A DNA stretch of 64,000 nt from positions 167,110,424 to 167,174,423 of the forward strand of contig JAVHZZ010000006.1 in the NCBI GenBank assembly GCA_036250195.1, read 5' to 3'. This DNA comes from Mixophyes australis. Taxonomy: Eukaryota; Chordata; Amphibia; Anura; Limnodynastidae. The position numbers and the translations under genes were made by a program. Below are positions 1-9,772 of this stretch, piece after piece (position 1 is the stretch's first letter; every line of letters begins with the position of its first letter). The notes below the pieces were generated by a model. That model was not told the origin of the DNA. It did no database searches and was given only the letters and a program-made list of their open reading frames with translations.

Positions 1-63
1 GTTCTCTGTACAGCGCTGCGGAATCAGTGGCGCTATATAAATAAATGGTGATGATGATGATGA
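1..63 (+). mobile_element. 3' tail of an L2/CR1-like LINE
   Basis: The end of a non-LTR retrotransposon: the motif GCGCTATATAAATAAATG is followed by a short (TGA)n tail. The same tail occurs in reverse at 57212-57260 and 61430-61480. In the 57-kb copy it follows a reverse-transcriptase C-terminus, which identifies the family. The body of this copy lies left of the window. Confidence 0.65.
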
Positions 64-230
64 GGATCTGTGTGCCTGTGTGATAACCCTCTTTGTTCTG
101 ATGACCAGAGGTCGAAGTGGAAATGTAGACGTGGCTTTATGTAAATTTAGTAGTGGCAGTATGAAAAATGTAATGGGAATGTAATTTTAAAGTTTTACAA
201 TGAAGGCAGTAGGCGAAGTGGCGGTATGGC

Positions 231-520
231 CAGTGGCGGATCCAGGGGGAGGCGATCGGGGCGATCGCCCCCCCTAGCAGGGGCTTGCTGCTGATGGCTG
301 CACACTGTGCAGGTCCGTTCAGCATTGACAGTGTGCTGCCCGGGTGCTCTGATTGTGTTTTAAACACAATCAGAGCAGCGGGACAGCACACTGTCACTGC
401 TTAACGGACCTGCACATACTGTGCAGCCGTCAGCAGCTTTAGAAATTAGAAAGGGGGCGGGGCCTAAATCGCCCCCCCTAAAATCGCCCCAGGTAGAGCA
501 GTTGACTAGATCCGCCCCTG
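231..520. mobile_element. Palindromic hAT-type MITE with perfect 8-bp TSD
   Basis: A 290-bp non-coding element starting CAGTGGCGGATC and ending GATCCGCCCCTG. It is flanked by the exact duplication GGTATGGC (223-230 and 521-528). The interior is a near-perfect foldback centred on GTTTTAAACAC near 360. CAGTG fits the hAT terminal consensus YARNG, and an 8-bp duplication is the hAT hallmark. A second copy is at 43300-43585. Reading frames inside it are by-products of the palindrome. Confidence 0.9.
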
Positions 521-817
521 GGTATGGCATACCATTGTTTACACCACCACTTCCAACACTGTTGACGTCTACACGAATATCATACTGTGTTTGGGCTGTA
601 TTATACAGGAGGACAGGAAGAAGGCAGGTTTGGAAGTATGGGACATGATTGAAGTTATTTCAATTATAACTTCAATCTGATTGCATATTCCCACATTCTC
701 TGTGCATAGTACATAACATATTTTAAGAACTGTTTAACTAGTGGTTTTGCAAGAAAAAAAAAATTGCATAGCTACAAGAAAAAGTGCAGCAGAGATTTCG
801 AAGGCTTCTCACATCAG

Positions 818-1073
818 TAAATTGAAATCTATAGAATATCAAAACAACATGTTTAATTGTTTAGCACACCTGTGGATTAAATATATAAATGTATATGATA
901 ATTCTCCATAACACTTGTGTTGTAGTGTAACCATTATGCAATAAGTAAGTTGAAATCTATAGAATATCAAAACAACATGTTTAATTGTTTAGCACACATG
1001 TGGATTAAATATGTAAATGTATATGATAATTCCCCAAAATACTTGTGCTGTAGTGTAACAATTATGCAATAAG
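818..1073. repeat. Direct tandem duplication of about 128 bp
   Basis: Two adjacent copies (about 818-945 and 946-1073) share the same order of words, for example TGAAATCTATAGAATATC at 823 and 951 and the closing TTATGCAATAAG. They differ at only a few positions. The DNA is AT-rich and non-coding, in intron 4 of the host gene. Confidence 0.85.
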
Positions 1074-1978
1074 CAGATTAAGTTCTTACAACATTTGAGT
1101 GGCCTCAACTCTAATACTCTGATTCTTACAATTCCTACAAGGTACAGCCAAAATTCCTGCATACAGTTTTGTTTACTGTTTGAAGAGTCCAATGTTAAAA
1201 ATGAAACCAATATATTTATCTTTATTAAAGTAGTGCATATGTCATATTGCCATGTTTTCCATACAGTTTGAATTGATTTGTTAGAATCGCTTTTTTGATT
1301 CAAGTATTTACTGAAACATAATGTTCAGCTATTGTTTATTTAAAATGCAAATAACAGTACTCAAGGCTATTTGACATCATGTAAAACGGTTGTGATCATT
1401 TCAGACTGAAGGAAAGTCCCATTCACATAGACATATTTTATGAGCAGAGCAACCTTGGCTGTTTTTTGACATTTCTCATAAACTGGTGAACAATCATGTG
1501 AAAACAAACTGACACGGTCTAGACTATATTCACGAATAGACCGTCCTTTGCACAGGCTAGCTTGCAGTAGTCACTGTAAGAGGAATAAGAGTTTATGATT
1601 GACTGCAGTGTTTGTACTACACTTTTGTCCTTGGCAACAGAGACACATGGTCCAGTTTGAACAAGCAATGTTTTATAGACTATTCATAATGTTTATAGTG
1701 TGACCAGAAAAAAATCACAGCTTAAATATTGGTGCACCACAATGCTCGTTTATGTGATCTACAAAGGTATTTATTTGTTATAGGTGTGGTCAGAAATATA
1801 TATGCCATGTATTTGGGTATTTAAGGTGGCTTCTTGTCCTTTATGTACACTCAAGAAGGTTAAGGCCGTATTTTCAATGCAAGAATGATTGACATGCTCC
1901 ATCCTTATTACTGTGCCCTTTATAAACACCAGCTTCACGTTCCACCAGGTGTATTCGCTACACATAAGTACAAGATTA
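1074..1978. other. Intronic sequence, nothing recognised
   Basis: AT-rich DNA without a convincing reading frame, RNA gene or repeat. It was searched on the minus strand for the missing last R3HDML exon (a CSSCPPS-like cysteine-rich stretch) without success. Confidence 0.4.
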
Positions 1979-2146
1979 GATTTACTAAACTGCGGATTTG
2001 AAAAAGTGGAGGTGTTGCCTATAGCAACCAATCAGATTCTAGTTGTCATTTATTGTACATGTACATTCCACAAAATGACAGCTAGAATCTGATTGGTTGT
2101 TATATGCAACATCTCCACTTTTTCAAACCCGCATTTTAGTATAGCC
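1979..2146. mobile_element. Foldback MITE
   Basis: An inverted repeat with arms of roughly 70 bp. The left arm has TTTGAAAAAGTGGAGGTGTT and AACCAATCAGATTCTAG. The right arm has CTAGAATCTGATTGGTT and CATCTCCACTTTTTCAAA. The small centre is around TGTACATGTACA. It carries no reading frame. The layout is that of a MITE, but no clear target duplication was found and the superfamily is open. Confidence 0.75.
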
Positions 2147-2739
2147 CCAAGACTTACATTAAATTTTTTGCTCCATATAGTGCCACTCTTGCTATAATGC
2201 TAGTTTTCATTTGTGTTTTAAGTTGATAGTATAAAGAGAGCACTGAAGGGACTGGAGAAATTAGTATATGTTCTGACCATTGGTGTAATTAAAGGCCCCC
2301 AACATCTATAATACACACAAATAACAGACATATCCACAGGTGTCTAACCAGTGCCTCCTGTATTTCCAAGTCTCTCCAAATATGCTCCCTCTTATTTGTC
2401 CCCCTGATGCTTTGTTTGTGCCTCTTCCTTTTCTATCTCCATAGCCCTCCACATTAGTCTTCCAAGTCAACTTTCACTTGAAATCTGTCTTTGCTGCAGC
2501 TGTGCAATTTGTTTATTAGCACTGGTAGAGTTTGTAGTTCTGAATTGTATAAGTCAGTGCTCTGCAACTTATGTGCCTCGGCACACTGGTGTGCCACGAG
2601 ATGTTACTAAATATGCCTCCAACAGGAGAAAAAGCACAAGATTTATGCAGTACATGTGTCATACTATGGTTAACTGGAACCTTGCCTTAAGGAAATAATT
2701 TCCCCATTTGTTCCATATGTTTTCTTTGTAATAAAGAGC

Positions 2740-2740
<1 letters not shown>
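2147..2740. other. Intronic sequence, nothing firm
   Basis: No gene was found. A short stretch near 2560-2600 (GCCTCGGCACACTGGTGTGCCACGAG region) looks like a worn repeat with a small internal palindrome but is too short to classify. Confidence 0.3.

Positions 2741-2785
<45 letters not shown>
2741..2785. repeat. (TTA)n microsatellite
   Basis: About 15 perfect TTA/ATT units. A run of isoleucines on the minus strand is only the translation of this repeat. Confidence 0.95.
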
Positions 2786-3227
2786 CTTACAGGGAGACAC
2801 TAATGAATGTATTGTGTATGTGTGACGTTCCTGCAAGCGTATATGAATTTTAACAATCAATACCCACTTTGTCCCTAGTACAAAATCTGAGCTGTTCCTC
2901 ACTTTTCCACTATAACTGCTAAACAGGCTATGTTAGCTCACAAGGCCAAGTCACAAGGCCACTTCAGAAAATGTGCAGCACATGTGAGCCATAGTTTCTC
3001 CAGAGTGGTGGTCTATCCCTCCACAGCAACTGCATTCAAGGCTGCTTCATTTAAAGACTACAAAAGGACAACAAATATCCATGGATATGCTTATTCATAT
3101 TCAGTGCTGAAGTAAGGGCCTAATGGACCAACAGCTGAACATATTCTAACCATCTTCTTATCCACTGCTAATATTAGACAAATGTGCTCTCTAGTATAAA
3201 ATGATCCTATAAAATAAGGCAGACACC

Positions 3228-3427
3228 CAGGCGCGGGCTGGGAGAGGGATGGCCGGGGGGCACACAGACGGCCACATCGCATGAAACGGGATGCGGCCGC
3301 GTCATTGATGACACGGCCGCATCCCCGTCATGTGACACGGACGCATCTGATGTAACCCCGACCCTAATAGCGGTCTGACCAAGCGGCCCGGGGCCGCCCC
3401 CCTGCCCCCCGGGCCAGCCCGCCCCTG
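3228..3427. mobile_element. GC-rich hAT-type MITE with perfect 8-bp TSD
   Basis: A 200-bp GC-rich element starting CAGGCGCGGGCTGG and ending CCAGCCCGCCCCTG, so the ends are inverted repeats with one mismatch. The exact duplication CAGACACC flanks it (3220-3227 and 3428-3435). Its interior has a smaller palindrome around CGGCCGCGTCATTGATGACACGGCCG. It is non-coding and lies about 240 bp from exon 4 of the host gene, in intron 4. Confidence 0.9.
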
Positions 3428-3671
3428 CAGACACCTTTTCTGAGGCCATTCTTCCCAGTTGGGTGTATTCTGTTCTTGACTGCCTTGCTGGAAAAAAACC
3501 CACACAAATGTGTTCTCAAGACAGATTTTCATAGGCCTAATTAGTGAGAGGGCCATGTCAACCAATCCACTCTCTACTAATGGTTGCCTGTCATAAGTAG
3601 TACTTATAAACCCTCGATTTCCTCCAACTTATAGAAAAAGTAAAAGAAATCCAGGAGATATTTTGACTTAC

Positions 3672-3787
3672 TTTATGGAATAATTGCACACCAAAAGGAC
3701 AGCTTGCCTCCATGTACTTCCCCATACATTGATGTTATTGCAAGTGTTGATGGCACAGCCTATTTTATTTGATGATGCCCAGACCAT
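3672..3787 (-). CDS. r3hdml: R3HDML-like CAP protein, coding exon 4
   Basis: Encodes the second half of the CAP domain of a secreted CRISP-type protein. The minus strand reads [12 protein letters not shown], then [16 protein letters not shown], then [10 protein letters not shown]. The exon starts after a good acceptor (TTCTCTTTTCCAG) and ends at AA|GTAAGT. It is 116 nt, phase 0 in and phase 2 out. Joined to exon 3 it completes the CAP signature HYTQ|MVW, and the second signature VCNY is near its end. A final exon starting GNW (as in family members) is expected next but was not seen between 1 and 3671. Exon 3 lies 36 kb away, and the intron between holds most of the mobile DNA in this window. 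No catalytic activity is established for the CAP fold here. PI15 is the nearest alternative, but INVWGSTW and the spelling of the other exons fit R3HDML better. Confidence 0.9.
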
Positions 3788-4034
3788 CTGGAAAAGAGAA
3801 TATTCAACTTGTAGGTATAATACAATATTTACAGTTTTATACAAGTGGATTTATTTACATAACTGTTCAGATCACATTGACTTACATTAATATCTGATTA
3901 TTACAATTGTGAAATTATGAAGGTAAAATTAATTATCCAATTATAACTCCACATAGTGAATCTGCTTCCTCATAAACAGCTATTTTCAGAGGACAACTGT
4001 TAGGAAAGAGAGACGTGATGGAAAACAAGCTAGG

Positions 4035-4786
4035 TGTTATGGCCTACGACCACCTAGATGAGCTTTTAGAACAGGTAGAGTAGAGATCTTCACCTATAGC
4101 AGCCGTCTTTCCCGTAGAGCTTTATATGCTCACAGGTACTCAGATGCCCCAGGTCTTAGGCTCAGAGTAGTAAAAGCTCATCAAAGATGTCCGCAGCGCA
4201 GGTGGAATTGGAGGCACTGGCCTAGGCTGGAGCGGATGATCAGAGGCAGGCCAAGGTCAGGGTCACAGGCAAATAGCGGAGTCCAGTAAACACGCCAAAT
4301 GGTCAAGGCAACTACCGAAGCTTCAGAGTCTAGGTACAGGCAGAAGGTCAGGGCAACAAGTGATGGTTCAAAGTCCAGGTAACAGGCAGAGGGTCATACA
4401 CAGAAAAGCAACCCAGGGAATACACCATTACAGCACAGAGCATGAAAGCAAACAGAGAATCTGAACGCTATAACCGGCAGGGAGGTTAAGCCCTCCCTGC
4501 CTTAAAGCCTGATACTGGCCAGTCAGGGCTTTGCCCTGAAAAACACTCCCAGGCAGTGGTGATTAGTAAACACTATGCTAATCAGCCCGCAGGCTTGAAG
4601 AAGCGCGCCCGGCTGCCCTGTATTCCCGGGGCGCAATCGCAGACATCTCAGCGTCCAGCAGTTGCCCTGGCAACTGTTGGGCCGAATCCAGGAAGTGACG
4701 TACCGGTCGTCATGGAGACGGTCGGGACGCCAGAAGTAGGCAGAAGAGAGTCGCAGCGGTGCCCGTGGCCGCTGCGGCTCCTGACA
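4035..4786 (-). mobile_element. Probable solo LTR
   Basis: On the minus strand a 752-bp unit starts TGTCAGGAGCC and ends GGCCATAACA, the TG...CA ends of an LTR. The flanking 5-mers are CTAGG (4030-4034) and CTTGG (4787-4791), alike at four of five positions. No internal retroviral reading frame lies on either side, so recombination to a solo LTR is likely. It is not visibly the same family as the chromovirus at 28425. Confidence 0.6.
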
Positions 4787-4873
4787 CTTGGTTGATTTAG
4801 CTGTGATTGTTTAAGGCATATTAAAGCTTATTATTTGTCTAATTAATGTATGGACTTTTCTATATGTTTAGAC

Positions 4874-5054
4874 CAGTGGTGGGCAAACTCAGTCCTCAAG
4901 GGCTACCACCAGTTCATGTTTTTAGGATTTCTTTAATCACAGCTGAGTAAATCTATTTGGCTGGGTCAGTAATTATCCCAGCTGTTTCTACAGACAGAAA
5001 TCCTAAAAACATGAACTGTTGGTAGCCCTTGAGGACTGAGTTTGCCCACCACTG
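4874..5054. mobile_element. hAT MITE with perfect 8-bp TSD
   Basis: A 181-bp element with inverted ends over 30 bp long (CAGTGGTGGGCAAACTCAGT and its complement at the right). It is flanked by the exact duplication GTTTAGAC (4866-4873 and 5055-5062). The duplication has TA at its centre, the preference described for the Buster branch of hAT. It is non-coding, in intron 3 of the host gene. Confidence 0.92.
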
Positions 5055-5062
5055 GTTTAGAC

Positions 5063-8000
5063 CCATTTTTTACCAAAAGTCTTACAAATATTCTAAATAT
5101 ATTTTTTCATAATTTATCACCTTTGCATAAATATTAAACCCATTGATGGGTCTTAATGATGTCAATTTCAACTGTCGGCCTTTGCAGTAGTCGCAATTTA
5201 TTGTACTCTAGTGGAAAATGTGCTGTGTCTGTGTGATGGTAAGTCACTATTTCTCCCATGTCAGTCTGTTAGTCTTCGGGTTTTTTATGTTCCGCTAAAC
5301 ATTGCGGCTAATTCAGTATCGGAAAATCCTACCACACCCACTTATTCCTGGGTGTATCAGTTATTGCATTATAATTTTACATATAGCATACAGAGTTGAT
5401 TGTGGGTAAGGCCACCCTGGACTCCTCATTGTTTGCTTATTAGGTACACGTGGGATTCTCTTGCATCAGCATCCCTATTATTTTGGATGATGCTGATGAA
5501 TTCGGGAAGGGACAGGGTTGCAGAGATTTGAGTTCCCTAAATTATAATGTATAGACTGCAAGGCAGCAGGGTTTTGGGGAAATGGTAATAAAGTTATAAA
5601 TAGGATGGTCCATCTCTAGCCCCTCCCCACCCCACTGTGTGAGGCAGGAGCTTTCCATTGTTTACTTGTACAGTGTCATGTACTGTACAGTATAGTCTTT
5701 ATGCAGGTAGCTTACACTTATACCACATTTATGTGTACTATATATGCTACATGGCCTACAGCTACGTGGCTGCTGTTCCGGTCCTTGTCCTTGGGATGGT
5801 TTCCATTCTGCTCTACCCCATACGCTTGTAGCATCTCCTCTGCTGAATTAGCCCCTGACCAGTGAATGGTCCTCAATGACAAATTCTCAGGGCACTGCCA
5901 ATGTGGCTCCCTCCGAGTCCTGCTATCCATCTTGGTAGCATTTTATGGAGACAGCTTACACATACTGGAAAATCACTGACAGTTAGGCACACCCTAATGG
6001 GCTCAGATAAGGGGTATGTTGGTGATGGCATCTCTGTGGCTCCCGATCTGCCACAGCTGTTCCGCCTCTGAGGCGGTTACAGTGCGATTGGTGAAGTATA
6101 ATGCATTGTCTGTCTGTGCTGTCTTGAATGCTTCGTTGCTTATCGCGGTGCTAACGAACCCCAGTTAGCTGGTAGAGTGTTGTGGCTAGCAGTTGATTTC
6201 CACGGATGGCAGGCGCATGTGGGAGTTGGTCGGAAGACTTCTGGTGGAAGCATCCATCGGTGCATGATCGGCTTTACAGTGGTCATTACGAGGGCTTGTT
6301 TGCCTTTCCTGAGGGGGCTTGGTACTGGTGTCCGGATGCACAGCCGGTCATAACTAGGTGGGCGGAGTCTTTTTTCTGCAGCCTTTAAACATTTAACTTT
6401 GTAATGTTTAGCTCCATTTTGGTACTGTTGTTATGACACCTACCAGGTGAGTGAATTGAAGGCCTTTTTCCTTTAGGTTGGCTCCATCCTCTGTCATGTT
6501 TGCTATGTGTTTAATTGTTACACAGAGGCATTCCCCATAGTCTGCAAGATACGTGTGCCCTTGCCTGATCCGCTAGGCCCGGGGCGATGAGTCACTTTGT
6601 TCCCTAGGAGGATTGGCACGGTTTCCTGATTTAAAGTTGTCCCTGAGTTTGCCTTTATGCTTCCCAATTCAGCGAAAGCATGGTTGGAGCATTGTGATGC
6701 CCCCCTCCCCCCTCACGGCATATCTCTTTACGGTTGCTTTTCAGCGAACACTGGCAAGCATTACTTTTGGATTGGTGCAACCATCTCCGCAGCTGTAGAT
6801 GGTACAGCGTCTCACTGCAGCCACCAGTTGGTCAGGTGGATTTCTACTACTTTCTGTATAAGTGCAGCTTCTCTGCTGTCCTGAATTTCTGTTTTTTCCA
6901 TTCTGCTCTTTCTGTCTTCAGGTGACACAGCGCTTTGGTTGCTTGTTGTTTTTGGAAGCAGAGGAGTAAAGGGATTGTTTCCTCTACAAGTGGGCCTGAT
7001 TGGTTGGTGGCGACACAGGGTTTTTATGGTTTTCTGTTTGCTAGTGTCCCCCTTTTCAATTTCTCTTGTTTCTTCTTCTCTTTTTCCTCCCCTTTTTTCC
7101 TTTGCCTTCCTGTTTTTCCTGGCAGTCTCCTTTTGGGCCATGTCTCCTATTGATCTCCGCTTTGTGTCACTCTGATCTGGCACTATGTTAGATTTCTCCA
7201 CTCTGACATACCTTAATGCCTCCCTGTTTGGGTTACAAATGGTGTGGATACTTTCTTTATGGCCCGACTTGGTCCTCTGCCGGTCCTATGGAGGTCTTCC
7301 CAGTTATGGGCAGCTAGAAAAGTGAAGTTAGCAGTTACTATAGGTGGCCAGGTTTTGGGCACGCCATTACCACCACCATTTTGGTGGTTGGTAAGTTGCG
7401 GGCGTGGCCGGAAAAGACTGTACAGTCGGTGGCCAATGCTTGCTGGGCTCAAATTACGTTGATTTGGGGCATTCTGAACCCATTTCCCTTTGAGGAGTTG
7501 GCTATAGTATTGTTGCAAGTGCCACCCTTGTGGGTCAGTTTGTGGCAGTACTCCTTCAGCCCAGAGGGGTTGCGGATTAATTGATCCACATTGAAGGCGA
7601 AGGATGATATGTGCACCCGAGTGAAAATGTTACCCACGTTGTTTGATAGCCAAAGGTTTTGGGATATCTGGTTGGGCCTTTAAGCCCCACCTCATAAATT
7701 GGCATCTACACCTGAGCTAAGCCAAAAGAAAGAGAATGGAACAGGTATTGAAGCAGTAAAACTATCGCCGTGATACTTGCTATAAAGGATTCCCCATGAA
7801 AAAGCGTTTGCCAACAAGAGGTGGAGAAACTTAGTGCCAGACGTGTTATCACCGGCAATAACAGGGTTAACACTAGTAGTAAACCTTTGATGTATAGGGA
7901 AAAACAAGCCCTATGGCCAGTAATAGAGCTTTTCGCCCTTTATTAAAGCAGTTTCTATGTATTTAACTGCTGTACTCTACAGCTTGTTTCCTACATAAAG

Positions 8001-8630
8001 CCCAAATTAAACAAAACCTGATCTTCACTGACGTTAGTTAAGGAGACCACAGAGACCAATTGCAAATTTGTCACTGAACAGAAGTTCTGTTTGGGTTGTG
8101 TAACAGTTAGAGGAACAGATGAAGTACAAATGGGGGAGTTAATAAGTGATTGAAAGACAGAAGATCCAGCTGCTGGAAAGAGCACTTTGGCCAACACAAA
8201 CACTGGAAGAGATACTGTATGTCTAAATTAAACCCTTCATAGAATCGCTGCCCAAAATGCGTGCGTCAGATATAGCACTGGCTGATTACATATTCCTGCT
8301 CTCTGCCAAAGAAGATGCTGTAATGAGTTTACTTTCAACCTGATGTTAGAGTATCTATGCCTTGGAAAGGAAGAAAAATAGCAGTTCTGACATTTCAAAA
8401 ATAATACTCGTTTTTTCTTTTCCGAAAAGATGATTTAATTCCACCAGCCAAGGTAAATGTTATCTTCTTCTTTTTAGATTTGCAGAGATGATTGCTGAAA
8501 AATTAGCTGTCTACTGGGTTTAGTTGACATTCAAAGAGGAAAGATGCTGACCTTCAAAAATGTCACTTTACATTTTCTACTAAATGCTATTTAAAATGGA
8601 ACTTTACTCCCTAATTGAAAGAATGGGTGC
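5063..8630. other. Intron 3 sequence without a recognisable gene
   Basis: About 3.5 kb with scattered short reading frames, none showing a known domain. The part from about 6000 to 7700 is more GC-rich and less AT-monotonous than the flanks. It could be a heavily decayed retroelement, but no motif was firm enough to name one. Confidence 0.3.
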
Positions 8631-8689
8631 ATTTTAATTAGAGATGGTCACTGACCCCCGTGTTTTGGTTTTGGATTCGGTTTTGGATC

Positions 8690-8790
8690 TGGATTACCGT
8701 CGTGTTTTGGTTTTGGTTTTGGTTTTGCAAAACCGCCATTGCGTGTTTTGGTTTTGTTTGGTTTTGTTTTGCTATTTTTTGGGAAAATCC
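8690..8790. repeat. Left subterminal GTTTTGG repeats of the hAT element
   Basis: Many near-direct copies of GTTTTGGTTTTGG, interrupted by AAAACCGCCATTGCG. Subterminal short repeats of this kind are typical transposase-binding regions in hAT elements (known for Ac); binding here is inferred. The same block recurs in the second element at about 15720-15830. Confidence 0.65.
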
Positions 8791-9060
8791 ATGTTTTTGG
8801 GCCTAAATTAACCCAATTTAGTGCTCCAACTGTTTTAGAGACAAGTAATCTAATTGTTGAGGTAATAAATCATCCAAAAAAACAGTTTAATTCTTCGTTG
8901 GTAGGCCTATTCTACACACAAAACAGATTGTCTTCCTCTCCATCTATGCATATTGGCAATGCAGCCATCGTCTTTGAATGTATATTACACCCTACACTTA
9001 TAGTTAAATATGTAAAGAAATGGAAAAAGCCAGTTTGGTTTCTGTCTCTCAAGGCACCCC

Positions 9061-9670
9061 TCCACTTGTATAAAATACTAAAAAATTCAGCCATTATAGA
9101 CTGTACAATATTAATTGACATGGAGAAAGACAGTTTGGGGTCACTCTGTCTCTCTAGGCCCCCCTCCACTTGTATAAAATACCAAAAAATTCAGCCATTA
9201 TAGACTGTACAATATTAATTGACATGGAGAAAGCCAGTTTGGTTTCTGTCTCTCTAGGCCCCCCTCCACTTGTATAAAATACTAAAAAATTCAGCCATTA
9301 TAGACTGTACAATATTAATTGACATGGAGAAAGACAGTTTGGGGTCACTCTATCTCTCTAGGCCCCCCTCCACCTGTATAAAATACCAAAAAATTCAGCC
9401 ATTATAGACTGTACAATATTAATTGACATGGAAAAAGCCAGTTTGGTTTCTGTCTCTCTAGGCCCCCCTCCACTTGTATAAAATACCCAAAAATTCAGCC
9501 ATTATAGACTGTACAATATTAATTGACATGGAAAAAGCCAGTTTGGTTTCTGTCTCTCTAGGCCCCCCTCCACTTGTATAAAATACCCAAAAATTCAGCC
9601 ATTATAGACTGTACAATATTATGAAAAATGGACAAAGCCAGTTTAGGGTCACTCTGTCTATGACACCCTA
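9061..9670. repeat. Left internal array, about six units of 100-104 bp
   Basis: Units begin CTCCACTTGTATAAAATAC near 9061, 9165, 9265, 9369, 9469 and 9569. Each carries TTCAGCCATTATAGACTG and GACATGGA. It lies downstream of the transposase stop, so it forms the 3' side of that gene. The unit length is close to the 100 bp of the unrelated array at the other end. Confidence 0.88.
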
Positions 9671-9772
9671 CCCTTAAGGATAAATTGCCCTAACAGCAGC
9701 CTTTCAAGATGGTATGTGATATGGAAATGCCACAAGTTTCTTTCCTCTTTGGGGGTAGATTGCTCCCTACAC

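Noticed and set aside
137..397. Reading frames in the palindromic MITEs (also near 43100-43530)
   Set aside because: They follow the inverted repeat on both strands and have no protein features.
1..3671. Last coding exon of the CAP gene
   Set aside because: No minus-strand GNW...CSSCPPS-like sequence was found; a TCCAGTTTGA match near 1650 does not continue in frame.
6200..7640. A decayed DIRS-like or other retroelement frame
   Set aside because: Short open stretches on both strands, but no catalytic motif could be read with confidence.
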